From the NCBI GenBank assembly GCA_049611805.1, contig JBMZAX010000008.1, positions 31,763-95,762 on the forward strand: a stretch of 64,000 bases of DNA, in the 5' to 3' direction. Each line of letters opens with the position of its first letter. The stretch's first letter is position 1. Made by a program: the position numbers and the translations under genes. The notes beneath the pieces are model-generated. The model made no database searches and had not been told where the DNA came from. It saw only the letters and a program-made list of their open reading frames with translations. Source of the stretch: UBA7378 sp049611805 (GTDB taxonomy: Bacteria; Pseudomonadota; Alphaproteobacteria; RS24). Of this stretch, positions 52,106 through 61,266 are shown piece after piece.

Positions 52106-53356
52106 TCAGGCCAACCAGCTTTTCGGCTTTACGCTTTCATCGAGCAGCATATCGGCTTCGTAAACGCGCCCGCCGGCGGCTTCCTTGACGAGTTGCCGCG
52201 AAGCCATGAACTCGGCCGGACGATTGACGGCTTCGACACAAACAAGCTGTGTTCCGGCAAAGTGAAAAATTGCGAATGAGCCGCTCTCATAACTTCCGCG
52301 CAGGCAGAGACTGTCGGCTGTGTCGGACAGGCCGGCGATTTGCAGCTTGGTTTCATACTGATCCGACCAGAACCACGGAACAGCCGCATATTCGACCGGC
52401 GCACCCAGAATATCCGAGGCGACCGCCTTGCCCTGATCGATGGCATTGGGAACGCTTTCCAGCCGCAGGCGGCGACCCAGCAGGTCATTGGGATGATTGG
52501 TGCAGTCGCCGGCAGCGTAAATATCGCCATGGCTGGTGCGCCCCAGCGCATCGACCACAATGCCGTCGTCAATGGCAAGGCCCGCGGCCTCGGCCAGTTC
52601 GGTGTTGGGCACAATGCCGATGCCGAGCACGACCATGCCAGCCGGCACAAGCGTGCCGTCATTCAAGGTGACGCCGGACACATGCGTCTCTCCGGCAAAG
52701 CCGGAAACTTGCGCGCCGGTGATGATCTCAACGCCCCGCTCAAGATGCAATTGATGGAAAAATGCGGAAAGCTCAGGCTTTGTGACGCGCGCCAGCACGC
52801 GCTCTGCGGCTTCGACAACGGTGACTTCCACCCCAAGTTGGCGCGCCGATGCCGCCGTCTCAAGACCGATATAGCCGCCGCCGACCACCACCATTTTGGC
52901 GCCTTGCTTGAAATGCGGGCGCATGGCTTCAATGTCGGCAATGGTGCGGAGGTCGAAAATATTCTCCAGCTCATTGCCCGGAATGGGAAGCGCGCGCGGG
53001 CGGCTTCCGGTGCAAATGACGGCCTTTGAAAAAGCAATCGTGGCACCGTTCGCGCAAGTCAGCGATTTGGCGGTTGCATCCAGTTCGGTGACTTGTGTCT
53101 CCAGCATAATGTTGATGTCATTATCGGCATAGAAATTGTCCGGCTTCAAAAACAGCCGGTCGCGTTCAAATGTACCGTTCAGGAATTTTTTCGACAATGG
53201 CGGCCGCTGGTAAGGCAGATAGGCCTCATCGCCGACAAGGGTTATCGTTCCGTCGAAACCGCCGGATTTCAGGCTGGCAATGGTTTGCAGCGCGGCCTGT
53301 CCGGCGCCGATAATGGCGATATCGCAAGTGACGGGTGATGCCTGAGGAGATGTCAT
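52106..53356 (-). CDS. FAD-dependent ferredoxin reductase (rhodocoxin/putidaredoxin reductase type)
   Basis: NADH-dependent flavoprotein that passes electrons to a [2Fe-2S] ferredoxin, typically for P450s or dioxygenases. The 416-residue protein has the FAD motif IIGAGQAALQTIASL at the N-terminus, YQRPPLSKKFL, the NAD motif VVGGGYIGLETAASA with an acidic residue (Glu) at the end of the second strand that favours NADH, and VDALGRTSHGDIYAAGDCTNH. Standard C-terminal reductase domain. It is 10 kb from the P450 at 62256 and could serve it; no ferredoxin gene is in the window. Confidence 0.9.
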   Translation of the reverse strand: MTSPQASPVTCDIAIIGAGQAALQTIASLKSGGFDGTITLVGDEAYLPYQRPPLSKKFLNGTFERDRLFLKPDNFYADNDINIMLETQVTELDATAKSLTCANGATIAFSKAVICTGSRPRALPIPGNELENIFDLRTIADIEAMRPHFKQGAKMVVVGGGYIGLETAASARQLGVEVTVVEAAERVLARVTKPELSAFFHQLHLERGVEIITGAQVSGFAGETHVSGVTLNDGTLVPAGMVVLGIGIVPNTELAEAAGLAIDDGIVVDALGRTSHGDIYAAGDCTNHPNDLLGRRLRLESVPNAIDQGKAVASDILGAPVEYAAVPWFWSDQYETKLQIAGLSDTADSLCLRGSYESGSFAIFHFAGTQLVCVEAVNRPAEFMASRQLVKEAAGGRVYEADMLLDESVKPKSWLA

Positions 53357-53417
53357 GCTTAGGATTTTTAGTTGAAAACCCCCGGTCTCGCAATCACCAA
53401 AACCCTATGGGCTCTAT

Positions 53418-53735
53418 TTATATGACTTTCTGGTCGCGCATATGTGCCAGAAATTCCAGCAAAAACTCTTTGAACTCGGCATCTTCACCAAATTCAATGC
53501 CCATCAGATGCTTGTCTTCGTCAATGCGGACGACGGTCGCATCAATCATCCAGCCCTCATTGCCGGTTTTGTGCGGAAACACTATTTGGGTTTCAAGCTC
53601 GGTACCCATTTCAAGCGGCTCACCGTCATAAATGACGCCCGCGCCACCCGTACTCAGATCGACGATTGGATAATGCTCGCCGTTCAGGAAAATATTAATC
53701 GGAACTTTGAAGCGGGCTTTTTTGCGTGTTGTCAT
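53418..53735 (-). CDS. PilZ domain protein
   Basis: Single-domain cyclic di-GMP receptor candidate, 105 residues. The binding signature is present in full: RKKAR (RxxxR, residues 4-8) and DLSTGG (DxSxxG, residues 26-31). The domain spans nearly the whole protein; a C-terminal helix EFKEFLLEFLAHM may mediate contact with a partner. It follows the EAL gene by 19 bp on the same strand, so a phosphodiesterase and a receptor are made together. Output target unknown. Confidence 0.9.
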   Translation of the reverse strand: MTTRKKARFKVPINIFLNGEHYPIVDLSTGGAGVIYDGEPLEMGTELETQIVFPHKTGNEGWMIDATVVRIDEDKHLMGIEFGEDAEFKEFLLEFLAHMRDQKVI

Positions 53736-53754
53736 GGTGTGTTTATCTCATCGT

Positions 53755-54486
53755 CTACTTGCGCTGAATGAGCTTTGTTGGCTGGTCGAAAGCATAGCCC
53801 TGAACATATTGATAGCCCAGCGCGGCAAGCCCGGCCGCCTGTTCGACTTTTTCGATGCCTTCGGCGATTAAAATGAGCGGCTTGTTTTCGCTGACCTTCA
53901 TCAATTCGCTGTGAAGCGGGCTGTCCCAGGCGTCTTCAAATCCGCAGAGCGAGCGGTCGCTTTTGACCAGATCAAACGGAAATGCGGCGATATCTGCCGC
54001 GCTGATGACGCCCGCGCCGTAATCGTCAAGCCCGATAATGACGCCTATTTTCCGAAAAACTTCGACCACTTCCTCGCAGGCAAAAAGCTCATCGGGGGTA
54101 AAAATTTCCGAAAGTTCAAGCACAAGGTCGCGGCCGGACCGGTGGAATTTCCGTCCCAGCCCGGTAAGTTTCTCGACCGTTAAATTATTGGAGAAATCGG
54201 TTGGCGTGACGTTCAGGAATACATGGCTTGCAAACACGCTTGCGTCGGCATCCAATTGTTCGCACATCAGATCGACAATTTGCTGGGTGATGCGCGGATA
54301 GCGTTCGTCGCGGCAAATGCCGGGGAAAAATTTGCCATTGGACAAAAACCTGTCGCCGTCAAAAAGGCGTATCAGAATTTCAGCGCCGTAATCCGACCGG
54401 TCGGCAAGCGACACAATTTTTTGTGACACCAGAAACCAGTTTCCCTGATCGAAGGCGGAAAAAAACTCATCGTGAAGTTCTGACAT
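53755..54486 (-). CDS. EAL domain cyclic di-GMP phosphodiesterase
   Basis: Stand-alone EAL domain of 243 residues. The signature Glu is in AEILIRL (Glu36), and the metal and catalytic positions appear kept: Asn92 (FLNVTP), Glu124 (LELSE), Asp154-Asp155 (LDDYGAG), Lys175 (VKSD), Glu209 (AEGIE) and Gln229 (VQGYAF). EIL in place of EAL and the loop-6 sequence make it somewhat divergent, so activity is likely but not certain. The ATG follows AGGAGT. Divergent from the DHp-REC-GGDEF gene and upstream of PilZ: an opposing pair of cyclic di-GMP enzymes around one promoter region. Confidence 0.88.
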   Translation of the reverse strand: MSELHDEFFSAFDQGNWFLVSQKIVSLADRSDYGAEILIRLFDGDRFLSNGKFFPGICRDERYPRITQQIVDLMCEQLDADASVFASHVFLNVTPTDFSNNLTVEKLTGLGRKFHRSGRDLVLELSEIFTPDELFACEEVVEVFRKIGVIIGLDDYGAGVISAADIAAFPFDLVKSDRSLCGFEDAWDSPLHSELMKVSENKPLILIAEGIEKVEQAAGLAALGYQYVQGYAFDQPTKLIQRK

Positions 54487-54534
54487 TCATTACTCCTAAC
54501 GCAATTCTGCCATCGCGTGGCGGCGCTCAGAAAC

Positions 54535-54549
54535 CCCAACTTTTTTGGG
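54535..54549. repeat. Small hairpin in the EAL/GGDEF divergent region
   Basis: CCCAA-CTTTT-TTGGG lies midway between the divergent EAL and DHp-REC-GGDEF genes. Both genes also have the same Shine-Dalgarno context, TTAGGAGT on their own strands. The stem is short and may be fortuitous. Confidence 0.25.
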
Positions 54550-54594
54550 CTTATCTTCAAGCCTATCAGAGTTAGCATGTTTTAGGAGTTTTTC

Positions 54595-56004
54595 ATGAGT
54601 AAATCCGCAGAAGTCATCCAACTTGAAGGGGCTACCTTACGCCAGCAACTATTGACGCCGATTGCGACCATTTCCGACTATGTATCTGAAATTTCACAAT
54701 CTTTGCGAAGCGATGACATGCTGCATGATGATTTGGGGCGCATTTCCGACGGCTGTAAAAATCTGCGCGGGCAGGTGGGCGATTTGATTGAGGGACAGGT
54801 TCTGCTCAATACGCGCGAGGCCGGAGATCTGAGCAAGATACGTCACGACCTTAAAAACCCGCTCAATTCGATCATTGGCTATGCCGAGATTATTCTCGAA
54901 GAAAGCGAAGGCGGATTGCCCGAAAACCATATGTCGCTGTTGCAACATGTCGTCGAATTGGGCGGCGAAATAAGCGCAACCATCGACACCGCGTTTCGCC
55001 ATGCCGCAAGCGAAGAAGCCCAGGCCGATGAGGAGGCCGCAATCGAGCGGCTGTTTGCATCGCTCAATGAAAGCAGCGAAGGCATTGCCATCAGCGAAGA
55101 GATTCAGGGCAGCCCGATTTTGATTGTGGACGACAATCCGACCAATCAGGATATTTTAAAGCGGCGGCTGGAAAAGCACGGCTTCAACTGCATGCTGGCG
55201 GATAATGGCAATCAGGCATTGGCGATTATCGAAGAACATGAGGTTGATCTGGTGCTGCTCGACCTTCTGATGCCCGATATGAACGGCATTGAGGTGCTGC
55301 ACGCCATTCGCTCAACCCCCGGCAGGCGCGAATTGCCGATTATTATCGTCAGCGGCCTGAACGATGCGCGCGGCATTGCCAAATGTCTGTCGCATGGAGC
55401 AACGGATTATCTCGCCAAGCCGGTCGAACCGCTGATTTTGGATGCCAAGGTCGTCTCGGCGCTGGAGCGGTTTGCCTATCGGCGCGAGTTGAATGTGCTG
55501 GCGACGACCGATCAGCTGACGCAATTGCTGAACCGGCGCGCGGTGATGGCGCGCCTTGATGAGATTGTAGAGCAATATTTCGCCGAGGAAGTCAGCTTCG
55601 GCATGCTTTTGCTGGATATTGATTTTTTCAAAAAGGTTAATGACACTTACGGCCATAATGGTGGCGACGCGGTTTTGACGCAATTTGCCGGCTGTCTCAA
55701 AAATGTGATGCGGGGCACGGATGTCATCGGGCGCATGGGCGGGGAAGAGTTTATCGCCATTGTGCAGAACACTTCCGTGCAGGATTTCCATAATATTTGC
55801 GAACGCATACGGACCTCCGTTGAAGCGCTGTCATGCGACCATGACGGGCTTATCATTAAAATTACAACCAGTGGTGGCACATATTTCTCATCCGAACTGG
55901 AAACCAATGTCAAAGAGATGATTAACATTGCCGACCAGAGGCTTTACGGCGCGAAAAACGCCGGGCGCAATCGCATTCAGCATACCGATACAAAGGACGC
56001 ATAA
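54595..56004 (+). CDS. DHp-REC-GGDEF diguanylate cyclase without kinase ATPase domain
   Basis: Predicted diguanylate cyclase, 469 residues, no membrane segments. An N-terminal helical region holds a histidine-kinase-type phosphoacceptor motif RHDLKNPLNSIIGYAE with His84, but no ATP-binding domain follows. Next is a receiver (about 172-290) with Asp179-Asp180, phospho-site Asp223 and Lys275, then a GGDEF domain (about 300-460) with GGEEF at 382-386 and a product-inhibition I-site RGTD at 373-376, exactly five residues upstream. So the cyclase should be active and feedback-inhibited, controlled by phosphorylation. The phosphoryl source must be another protein, plausibly the hybrid kinase at 56412-59204. 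Followed by a single receiver gene one base later. Confidence 0.9.
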   Translation: MSKSAEVIQLEGATLRQQLLTPIATISDYVSEISQSLRSDDMLHDDLGRISDGCKNLRGQVGDLIEGQVLLNTREAGDLSKIRHDLKNPLNSIIGYAEIILEESEGGLPENHMSLLQHVVELGGEISATIDTAFRHAASEEAQADEEAAIERLFASLNESSEGIAISEEIQGSPILIVDDNPTNQDILKRRLEKHGFNCMLADNGNQALAIIEEHEVDLVLLDLLMPDMNGIEVLHAIRSTPGRRELPIIIVSGLNDARGIAKCLSHGATDYLAKPVEPLILDAKVVSALERFAYRRELNVLATTDQLTQLLNRRAVMARLDEIVEQYFAEEVSFGMLLLDIDFFKKVNDTYGHNGGDAVLTQFAGCLKNVMRGTDVIGRMGGEEFIAIVQNTSVQDFHNICERIRTSVEALSCDHDGLIIKITTSGGTYFSSELETNVKEMINIADQRLYGAKNAGRNRIQHTDTKDA

Positions 56005-56005
56005 A

Positions 56006-56368
56006 ATGGCTCACATCCTCATCGTTGAAGATAATGAACTCAATCGGGACATGCTTTCGCGGCGTCTGGAGCGGCGGGGGTTTGAAGTGAGCATTGCTGT
56101 TGACGGGCAGGAAGGTCTGGACATGATAAAATCCAAGCGGCCCGACCTTGTGCTGATGGATATGGATTTGCCAATCATAGACGGTTGGGAAGCGACCCGT
56201 CAGGCCAAGAACGACAGCGACATCAGCGCCATTCCGATTATCGCACTAACCGCGCATGCGCTGGCCGAACACCGCGAACAGGCCGAAGAAGCCGGCGCCA
56301 ATGATTTCGATACAAAGCCGATTGAAATGCCCCGGCTGCTGGAAAAAATCGAAAAACTTCTTCCCTAA
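56006..56368 (+). CDS. Single-domain response regulator, DivK/CheY-like
   Basis: 120-residue receiver with no output domain. The acidic pocket is Glu8-Asp9, the phospho-site Asp52 (LVLMDMDLPIIDG), the conserved Thr in IALTAHA and Lys in DTKPIEM. The sequence style (VEDNELNRDMLSRRLERRG) is that of DivK and of receivers that shuttle phosphate or bind kinases. The ATG at 56006 lies one base after the stop of the cyclase gene, so the two are coupled. It may be a phosphate sink or allosteric partner of the convergent hybrid kinase. Confidence 0.93.
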   Translation: MAHILIVEDNELNRDMLSRRLERRGFEVSIAVDGQEGLDMIKSKRPDLVLMDMDLPIIDGWEATRQAKNDSDISAIPIIALTAHALAEHREQAEEAGANDFDTKPIEMPRLLEKIEKLLP

Positions 56369-56411
56369 TACAAGGCCTAAATTTGAGCCTGATTTTAAGG
56401 GCCTGAAATTT

Positions 56412-59204
56412 CTATGCAGACTTGCTCTGAATCAGATTGCCCAGCAATTCGGTAAGCCGGTCTTCATGGTCGAGGTCTGTTTTATTGATAATGCCTGCCG
56501 TGTAGCGGTTGACGGTTTCGCTCTGCTCGGCATTAAGCTCCATGCCCGAAAATACAATGATCGGAATGTTTTTCAGATTGTCCAATCCGTCGATTGACCG
56601 CATGAATTCAAACCCGTTCATGACCGGCATGTCGAGGTCGAGCACGATCATCGAAAAGCCGTCATTCACCATGTTGAGAGCTTCGGCGCCGTTTTTGGCT
56701 TCGACATATTCGGCCCCCTGAGCCGACAGCACCCGACCGATAATCTCGCGCGCGTCGGTATCATCGTCCACGACAAGCACGCGGGTGGTTTCTTCCAACG
56801 AAATGCCGACCTCGCTTATGGCGTCGAGGAAGGTTTCGCGGTCGATCGGTTTGTGCAGGAATTTCTGGACGCCCGACAAATCGGCTTCCTTCTCGGCTTC
56901 CGTAACCGAGATGATGAAAACAGGCGTGTCGGCAAGTTCCGGGTCGGATTTGAGTTGTTCCAGCACTTTCCAGCCATCCTGATCGGGCAGGTAAATATCC
57001 AGAAGAATGACATCCGGTTTCAGCGATTTTGCCAGTTCCAGTCCGGAGCTGCCTTTCAGCGCGCCGGCCATGCGAAAGTTTTGCGTTTTCAGCATGCGGC
57101 GGATCAGGTCTTGCGTGCTGGTATCATCATCGACGATGAGGACAAGCGGCCCGCTGTCCCCGACAATGTCGGAATAGCTCGCTTCATTTGTGGCTTCCTG
57201 AATGTAGCGCGGAACATGGATGGTAAAGGTTGTGCCTGTGCCATATTCGCTTTCGACATCCAGATAGCCGCCCATCATCTGGATGAGACTGGTGGTGATG
57301 GTCAGCCCCAAGCCGGTGCCGCCATAATTGGCCGCGGTGGAATTGTCGGCTTGGGCGTATTCCTGCAAAATTTTGCCGAGTTGTTCTTCGGTCATGCCGA
57401 TGCCCGTATCGGTCACCGAAATGGACAGCCATTTGGTGTCGTCTTTGTCATAAGGCGTGGAGGTGATGGTAACAGTGCCGTTTTCGGTAAACTTCACGGC
57501 ATTGGAGATCAAATTGACCACGCATTGGCGCAGGCGCGTTTCGTCACCGCGAATATGCTTGTTGTCGTCATCATCATCGGCATATTCGAACACCAGACTA
57601 TTGCCGTTTTTGTCAGCCAGCGTTTGCGAAATGGTTTTGGTTTGCTCCATCAAATCGGCAACACGGAAGTCCGTCAGATAAAGCTCCATACGACCGGCTT
57701 CGATTTTGGACAGGTCCAGAATATCGTTAATCAACGACAACAGATGCTTGCCCGAATGCGAAATTTTGTTCAGGTCGGCGGCCATGCGGTCATTGCCATC
57801 GTCTTCGGCCTCTTCGAGCAACAAATCCGCATAGCCCAGAATACCGTTAAGCGGTGTTCGCAATTCATGGCTCATATTTGCCAGAAATTTACTCTTGGCG
57901 GCATTGGCTTCGCTGGCTTCGTCGCGGGCAATTTCAAGTTCCGCCGTCAGGCGCTTGACCCGCTCCAGCTCTTTCGATTCCTTCTGATAGCTTTCCAGCG
58001 CATTGATAAGCTGGCCGACCTCATCGGTTTCGCTCGACAGAAGCCCGCTTTGCTTGGGCATTTCAATTTCGCGGTCGCCTTGCGCCATGCGGTTCAAAAC
58101 TTCGACGGCTTCTTTCAGCGGCTGGAATGATTGGCGCTGGATATAACCCAGCAGAATAAGCAACAGGCCCATAATGCCTGCGCCCAGAGGCAAAAACGCG
58201 CTGGTTAGCTCATTCTGCCTTTCCAGAGAAGCTGCGACATTGCGAGAAACCAAGAGCCGAAAGGGATTTTCAACAGGGGCGGTTTTGAGATTAAAGTTTC
58301 CGGTGCCAATTATAAATTGGGTAATGTCCGGCACCAAATCGATCAAAGTCATATCGAGCCCGGCTTTTTCATCAACGCGATGGAAAAGATTTGTGTCGCC
58401 CAGAAAGGGTTTGACTGTTTCGTAAAACTCAAGCTCTTCGCCCTCAAGATACTCGGTCGTAACCATATCGTAGGCATCGGGGTCAAAAATCTGAACATCT
58501 GCGGCAATTGCGAGTTCCATGCTGCCCGACACATTTTCCAGAGATCGACCCAATACAACATAGGCCACAGGCTCATTGGCCATGTAGATTGGATGAACGA
58601 CAACCAGAAAGAAGCTGACCAGCCCCAAGTCCGGGTTTTTGTCGATATTATTGAAAGAGGTCATTAAACCCTGATACAGATCATTGGGTTTCAGGTCGGT
58701 GAAAAAGGCCTCAAGGCTGTCATAGCCGTAAAAATTATAATTCAGGTCATAATACAGATACTCATCTTCGGGAGATAAGTAGCGACCTATCTGCTTTGAA
58801 TCCTCAATGATCTGTACTTCGCAAGGGTCGTTTGCCTCATAGCCCGACTGCACACAAAATTTTGATGTAAATGTGTCCGGACTAAACACGGAAACGAAAG
58901 AAATCGTGTCGCTCTCAAGATAAGGCATATTGAAAGCCTTGAAATCGTCTTCCGAAAAATCGGTATATTTTTTCTCGACATCCAACTCACTGCCGAATGA
59001 GGTGATAGCGACCATGATGTCGCCAATATCCAATACCGCGTTGGAATAAAGATTGTACCAGGAGTCCGAGTAAATCTGTCTCAGGTTTTTGCCGGCGGAG
59101 GTGGCGATTTCCCGTTGCAAAAGGAAAAACATTAAAAAAACAAGCACGGCACTTGCCAGGGCCGCAAAGATCATCATTCCAAGAAGTTTGGTACGAATAT
59201 GCAT
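56412..59204 (-). CDS. Hybrid histidine kinase with two C-terminal receivers
   Basis: Membrane sensor kinase of 930 residues; the start at 59204 (MHIRTKLLGMM) places the first membrane helix at about 8-29. A large extracytoplasmic sensor region follows (about 30-335, rich in Asp and Tyr, of the Cache-like size class), then a second helix (about 337-355), HAMP (356-410), a coiled coil, DHp with His446 in NMSHELRTPLNG, the ATPase domain with LRQCVVNLISNAVKF, DTGIGM and GGTGLGL, and two receivers with Asp736 and Asp856. REC2 has NKTD where KP is normal, so it may switch differently. Convergent with the DivK-like gene. Signal unknown. Confidence 0.93.
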   Translation of the reverse strand: MHIRTKLLGMMIFAALASAVLVFLMFFLLQREIATSAGKNLRQIYSDSWYNLYSNAVLDIGDIMVAITSFGSELDVEKKYTDFSEDDFKAFNMPYLESDTISFVSVFSPDTFTSKFCVQSGYEANDPCEVQIIEDSKQIGRYLSPEDEYLYYDLNYNFYGYDSLEAFFTDLKPNDLYQGLMTSFNNIDKNPDLGLVSFFLVVVHPIYMANEPVAYVVLGRSLENVSGSMELAIAADVQIFDPDAYDMVTTEYLEGEELEFYETVKPFLGDTNLFHRVDEKAGLDMTLIDLVPDITQFIIGTGNFNLKTAPVENPFRLLVSRNVAASLERQNELTSAFLPLGAGIMGLLLILLGYIQRQSFQPLKEAVEVLNRMAQGDREIEMPKQSGLLSSETDEVGQLINALESYQKESKELERVKRLTAELEIARDEASEANAAKSKFLANMSHELRTPLNGILGYADLLLEEAEDDGNDRMAADLNKISHSGKHLLSLINDILDLSKIEAGRMELYLTDFRVADLMEQTKTISQTLADKNGNSLVFEYADDDDDNKHIRGDETRLRQCVVNLISNAVKFTENGTVTITSTPYDKDDTKWLSISVTDTGIGMTEEQLGKILQEYAQADNSTAANYGGTGLGLTITTSLIQMMGGYLDVESEYGTGTTFTIHVPRYIQEATNEASYSDIVGDSGPLVLIVDDDTSTQDLIRRMLKTQNFRMAGALKGSSGLELAKSLKPDVILLDIYLPDQDGWKVLEQLKSDPELADTPVFIISVTEAEKEADLSGVQKFLHKPIDRETFLDAISEVGISLEETTRVLVVDDDTDAREIIGRVLSAQGAEYVEAKNGAEALNMVNDGFSMIVLDLDMPVMNGFEFMRSIDGLDNLKNIPIIVFSGMELNAEQSETVNRYTAGIINKTDLDHEDRLTELLGNLIQSKSA

Positions 59205-59291
59205 AGTCAATCCCCAACCTAAAGCACGCAAAAACCAAGACATGCTGCAACAAGACAAGCTCGAAAAAGCCTATCGCAAGGTCGGTTAAAC

Positions 59292-59316
59292 AAAGCCCCA
59301 AAAAACTTGGGGTTTT
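59292..59316. terminator. Bidirectional terminator-like hairpin after cysNC
   Basis: CCCCAA-AAAAC-TTGGGG with flanking A and T tracts (AAAG before, TTTT after) forms a 6- to 10-bp stem. On the minus strand it lies 40-64 bp downstream of the cysNC stop and ends in CTTTGTTT, so it probably ends the cysD-cysNC transcript before the kinase gene. Confidence 0.6.
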
Positions 59317-59355
59317 GACAAATCGCGTTTGGTTTTGGCAGGGCCGGCGGCGTTG

Positions 59356-61266
59356 CTAGGCGTCGAAAATCATGCTGATGATTTTGTCTGCGGCTTCATC
59401 CGCCGGCAATGTGGTGGTGTCGATGCGAATTTCAGGGTCTTCCGGCGCTTCGTAAGGACTGTCTATGCCGGTGAAGTTTTTAAGCGTGCCTTCGCGCGCT
59501 TTTTTGTACAAGCCCTTCACGTCGCGCGCTTCGGCGACATCCAGCGGTGTATCAATGTGAATTTCGACAAACTCGCCTTCGGGCATCATCTCGCGCACCA
59601 TTTGGCGTTCGCTGCGGAAGGGTGAAATAAAGGCCGTCAGAACGATTAATCCGGCATCGGTCATCAGCTTGGCAACCTCGCCAATGCGCCGGATATTTTC
59701 AATGCGGTCAGTATCGGTAAAGCCGAGGTCTTTGTTAAGGCCGTGGCGCACATTGTCGCCATCGAGCAAAAACGTATGCTTGCCCATGGCGTGCAGCCGC
59801 TTTTCAACCTCATTGGCAATGGTCGATTTGCCGGAGCCCGAAAGCCCGGTAAACCAAAGCACTTTGGGCTGTTGGTCTTTGAGGCCGGCATGGGCTTCGC
59901 GGTCGACATCGGCCGCCTGCCAGTGAATATTATGCGCGCGCCGGAGGCTGAAATTAATCATGCCCGCGGCCACGGTGTTGTTGGACATTTTGTCGATCAG
60001 CACAAAACCGCCCAGCGTTTTGCTGTCGGCATAAGGCTCGAAAGTAATCGGCTTGTCGGTTGAAAATGTGCACACACCGATAGCGTTCAGATCGAGCGTT
60101 TTCGCCGCCAGCTGCTCCAGCGTATTGATGCCGATCTGATATTTTGGCGGCTGAATTGAAGCGCTCACGGTCTGGGTGCCGATTTTGAGCCAATAGCCGC
60201 GGCGCGGCACCAGCGGGTCTTCCGACATCCACACCAGCGTGGCCTCAAAGCGGTCGGCAATGGTGGGCGGATTATCGGCCAGCGCGACGACATCGCCGCG
60301 CGAACAGTCAACCTCGTCATTGAAGGTCAGCGTCACCGATTGTCCGGCAATGGCTTCGGAAAGCGCGCCGTCTTGTGTGACGATACTCTTAATCGTTGTA
60401 TTGCGCCCAGACGGCACGATGCGAACAGCATCTCCGGTGCTGATTTTGCCCGAACTGATGAGGCCGCTAAACCCGCGAAAATCCAGATTGGGCCGGTTGA
60501 CCCATTGCACCGGCATGCGAAACGGCTGTTCGGCCGCCGCATTTGTATCGACCTCGACCGTTTCCAAATGTTGCATGAGTGTTGTGCCCGTATACCAGCC
60601 GGTCGCATCGGATTTGCCGGCGATATTGTCGCCGGCCAGCCCGGAAATGGGAATGGGCGTGAAATCCTTAATGCCGATTTTGCCGGCAAAAGCTTCATAG
60701 TCGGCGACAATTTGGTCGAACACGGCTTGGTCGTAATCGACCAGATCCATTTTGTTCACGGCCAGAACAATGTGGCGAATGCCCAGCAAATGCACCAGAT
60801 AGCTGTGGCGGCGCGTTTGCGTCAGAACACCTTGGCGCGCATCAACCAGAATGACGGCGAGGTCGGCGGTTGAAGCACCCGTCACCATATTGCGGGTATA
60901 TTGTTCGTGGCCGGGCGTGTCGGCGACAATGAATTTCCGCTTTTCGGTGGCGAAAAAACGATAGGCGACATCAATGGTAATGCCCTGTTCGCGCTCGGCG
61001 GCCAGCCCGTCAACCAGCAGGGCGAAATCAATGTTTTCGCCTTGCGTGCCCATTTTGCGGCTGTCGGCTTCAAGGCTTGCCAGCTGGTCTTCGAAAATCA
61101 TTTTGCTGTCATAAAGCAAGCGCCCGATGAGCGTGGATTTGCCGTCGTCAACCGAACCGCAGGTGATGAACCGCAGCATGGTTTTGTGGCGATGCTGTTC
61201 CAGATAGGCGTCGATATCTTGGCCGATCAGCGCGTCGGTTTCATAAACAGTGTCGGCATCGGTCAT
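59356..61266 (-). CDS. cysN: Bifunctional sulfate adenylyltransferase GTPase subunit / APS kinase
   Basis: Fused CysN-CysC: the GTPase drives APS formation by CysD and the kinase domain makes PAPS. The 636-residue protein has the EF-Tu-like GTPase region with GSVDDGKSTLIGRLLYD, DTPGHEQYTRNM and NKMDLVD, beta-barrel domains to about residue 440, then the APS kinase domain from about 455 with FTGLSGSGKSTIANEVE and LDGDNVRHGLNKDLGF. The fusion (often called NodQ or CysNC) implies PAPS is wanted, for reduction or for sulfation. Start overlaps the cysD stop by one base (TGATG). Confidence 0.96.
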   Translation of the reverse strand: MTDADTVYETDALIGQDIDAYLEQHRHKTMLRFITCGSVDDGKSTLIGRLLYDSKMIFEDQLASLEADSRKMGTQGENIDFALLVDGLAAEREQGITIDVAYRFFATEKRKFIVADTPGHEQYTRNMVTGASTADLAVILVDARQGVLTQTRRHSYLVHLLGIRHIVLAVNKMDLVDYDQAVFDQIVADYEAFAGKIGIKDFTPIPISGLAGDNIAGKSDATGWYTGTTLMQHLETVEVDTNAAAEQPFRMPVQWVNRPNLDFRGFSGLISSGKISTGDAVRIVPSGRNTTIKSIVTQDGALSEAIAGQSVTLTFNDEVDCSRGDVVALADNPPTIADRFEATLVWMSEDPLVPRRGYWLKIGTQTVSASIQPPKYQIGINTLEQLAAKTLDLNAIGVCTFSTDKPITFEPYADSKTLGGFVLIDKMSNNTVAAGMINFSLRRAHNIHWQAADVDREAHAGLKDQQPKVLWFTGLSGSGKSTIANEVEKRLHAMGKHTFLLDGDNVRHGLNKDLGFTDTDRIENIRRIGEVAKLMTDAGLIVLTAFISPFRSERQMVREMMPEGEFVEIHIDTPLDVAEARDVKGLYKKAREGTLKNFTGIDSPYEAPEDPEIRIDTTTLPADEAADKIISMIFDA

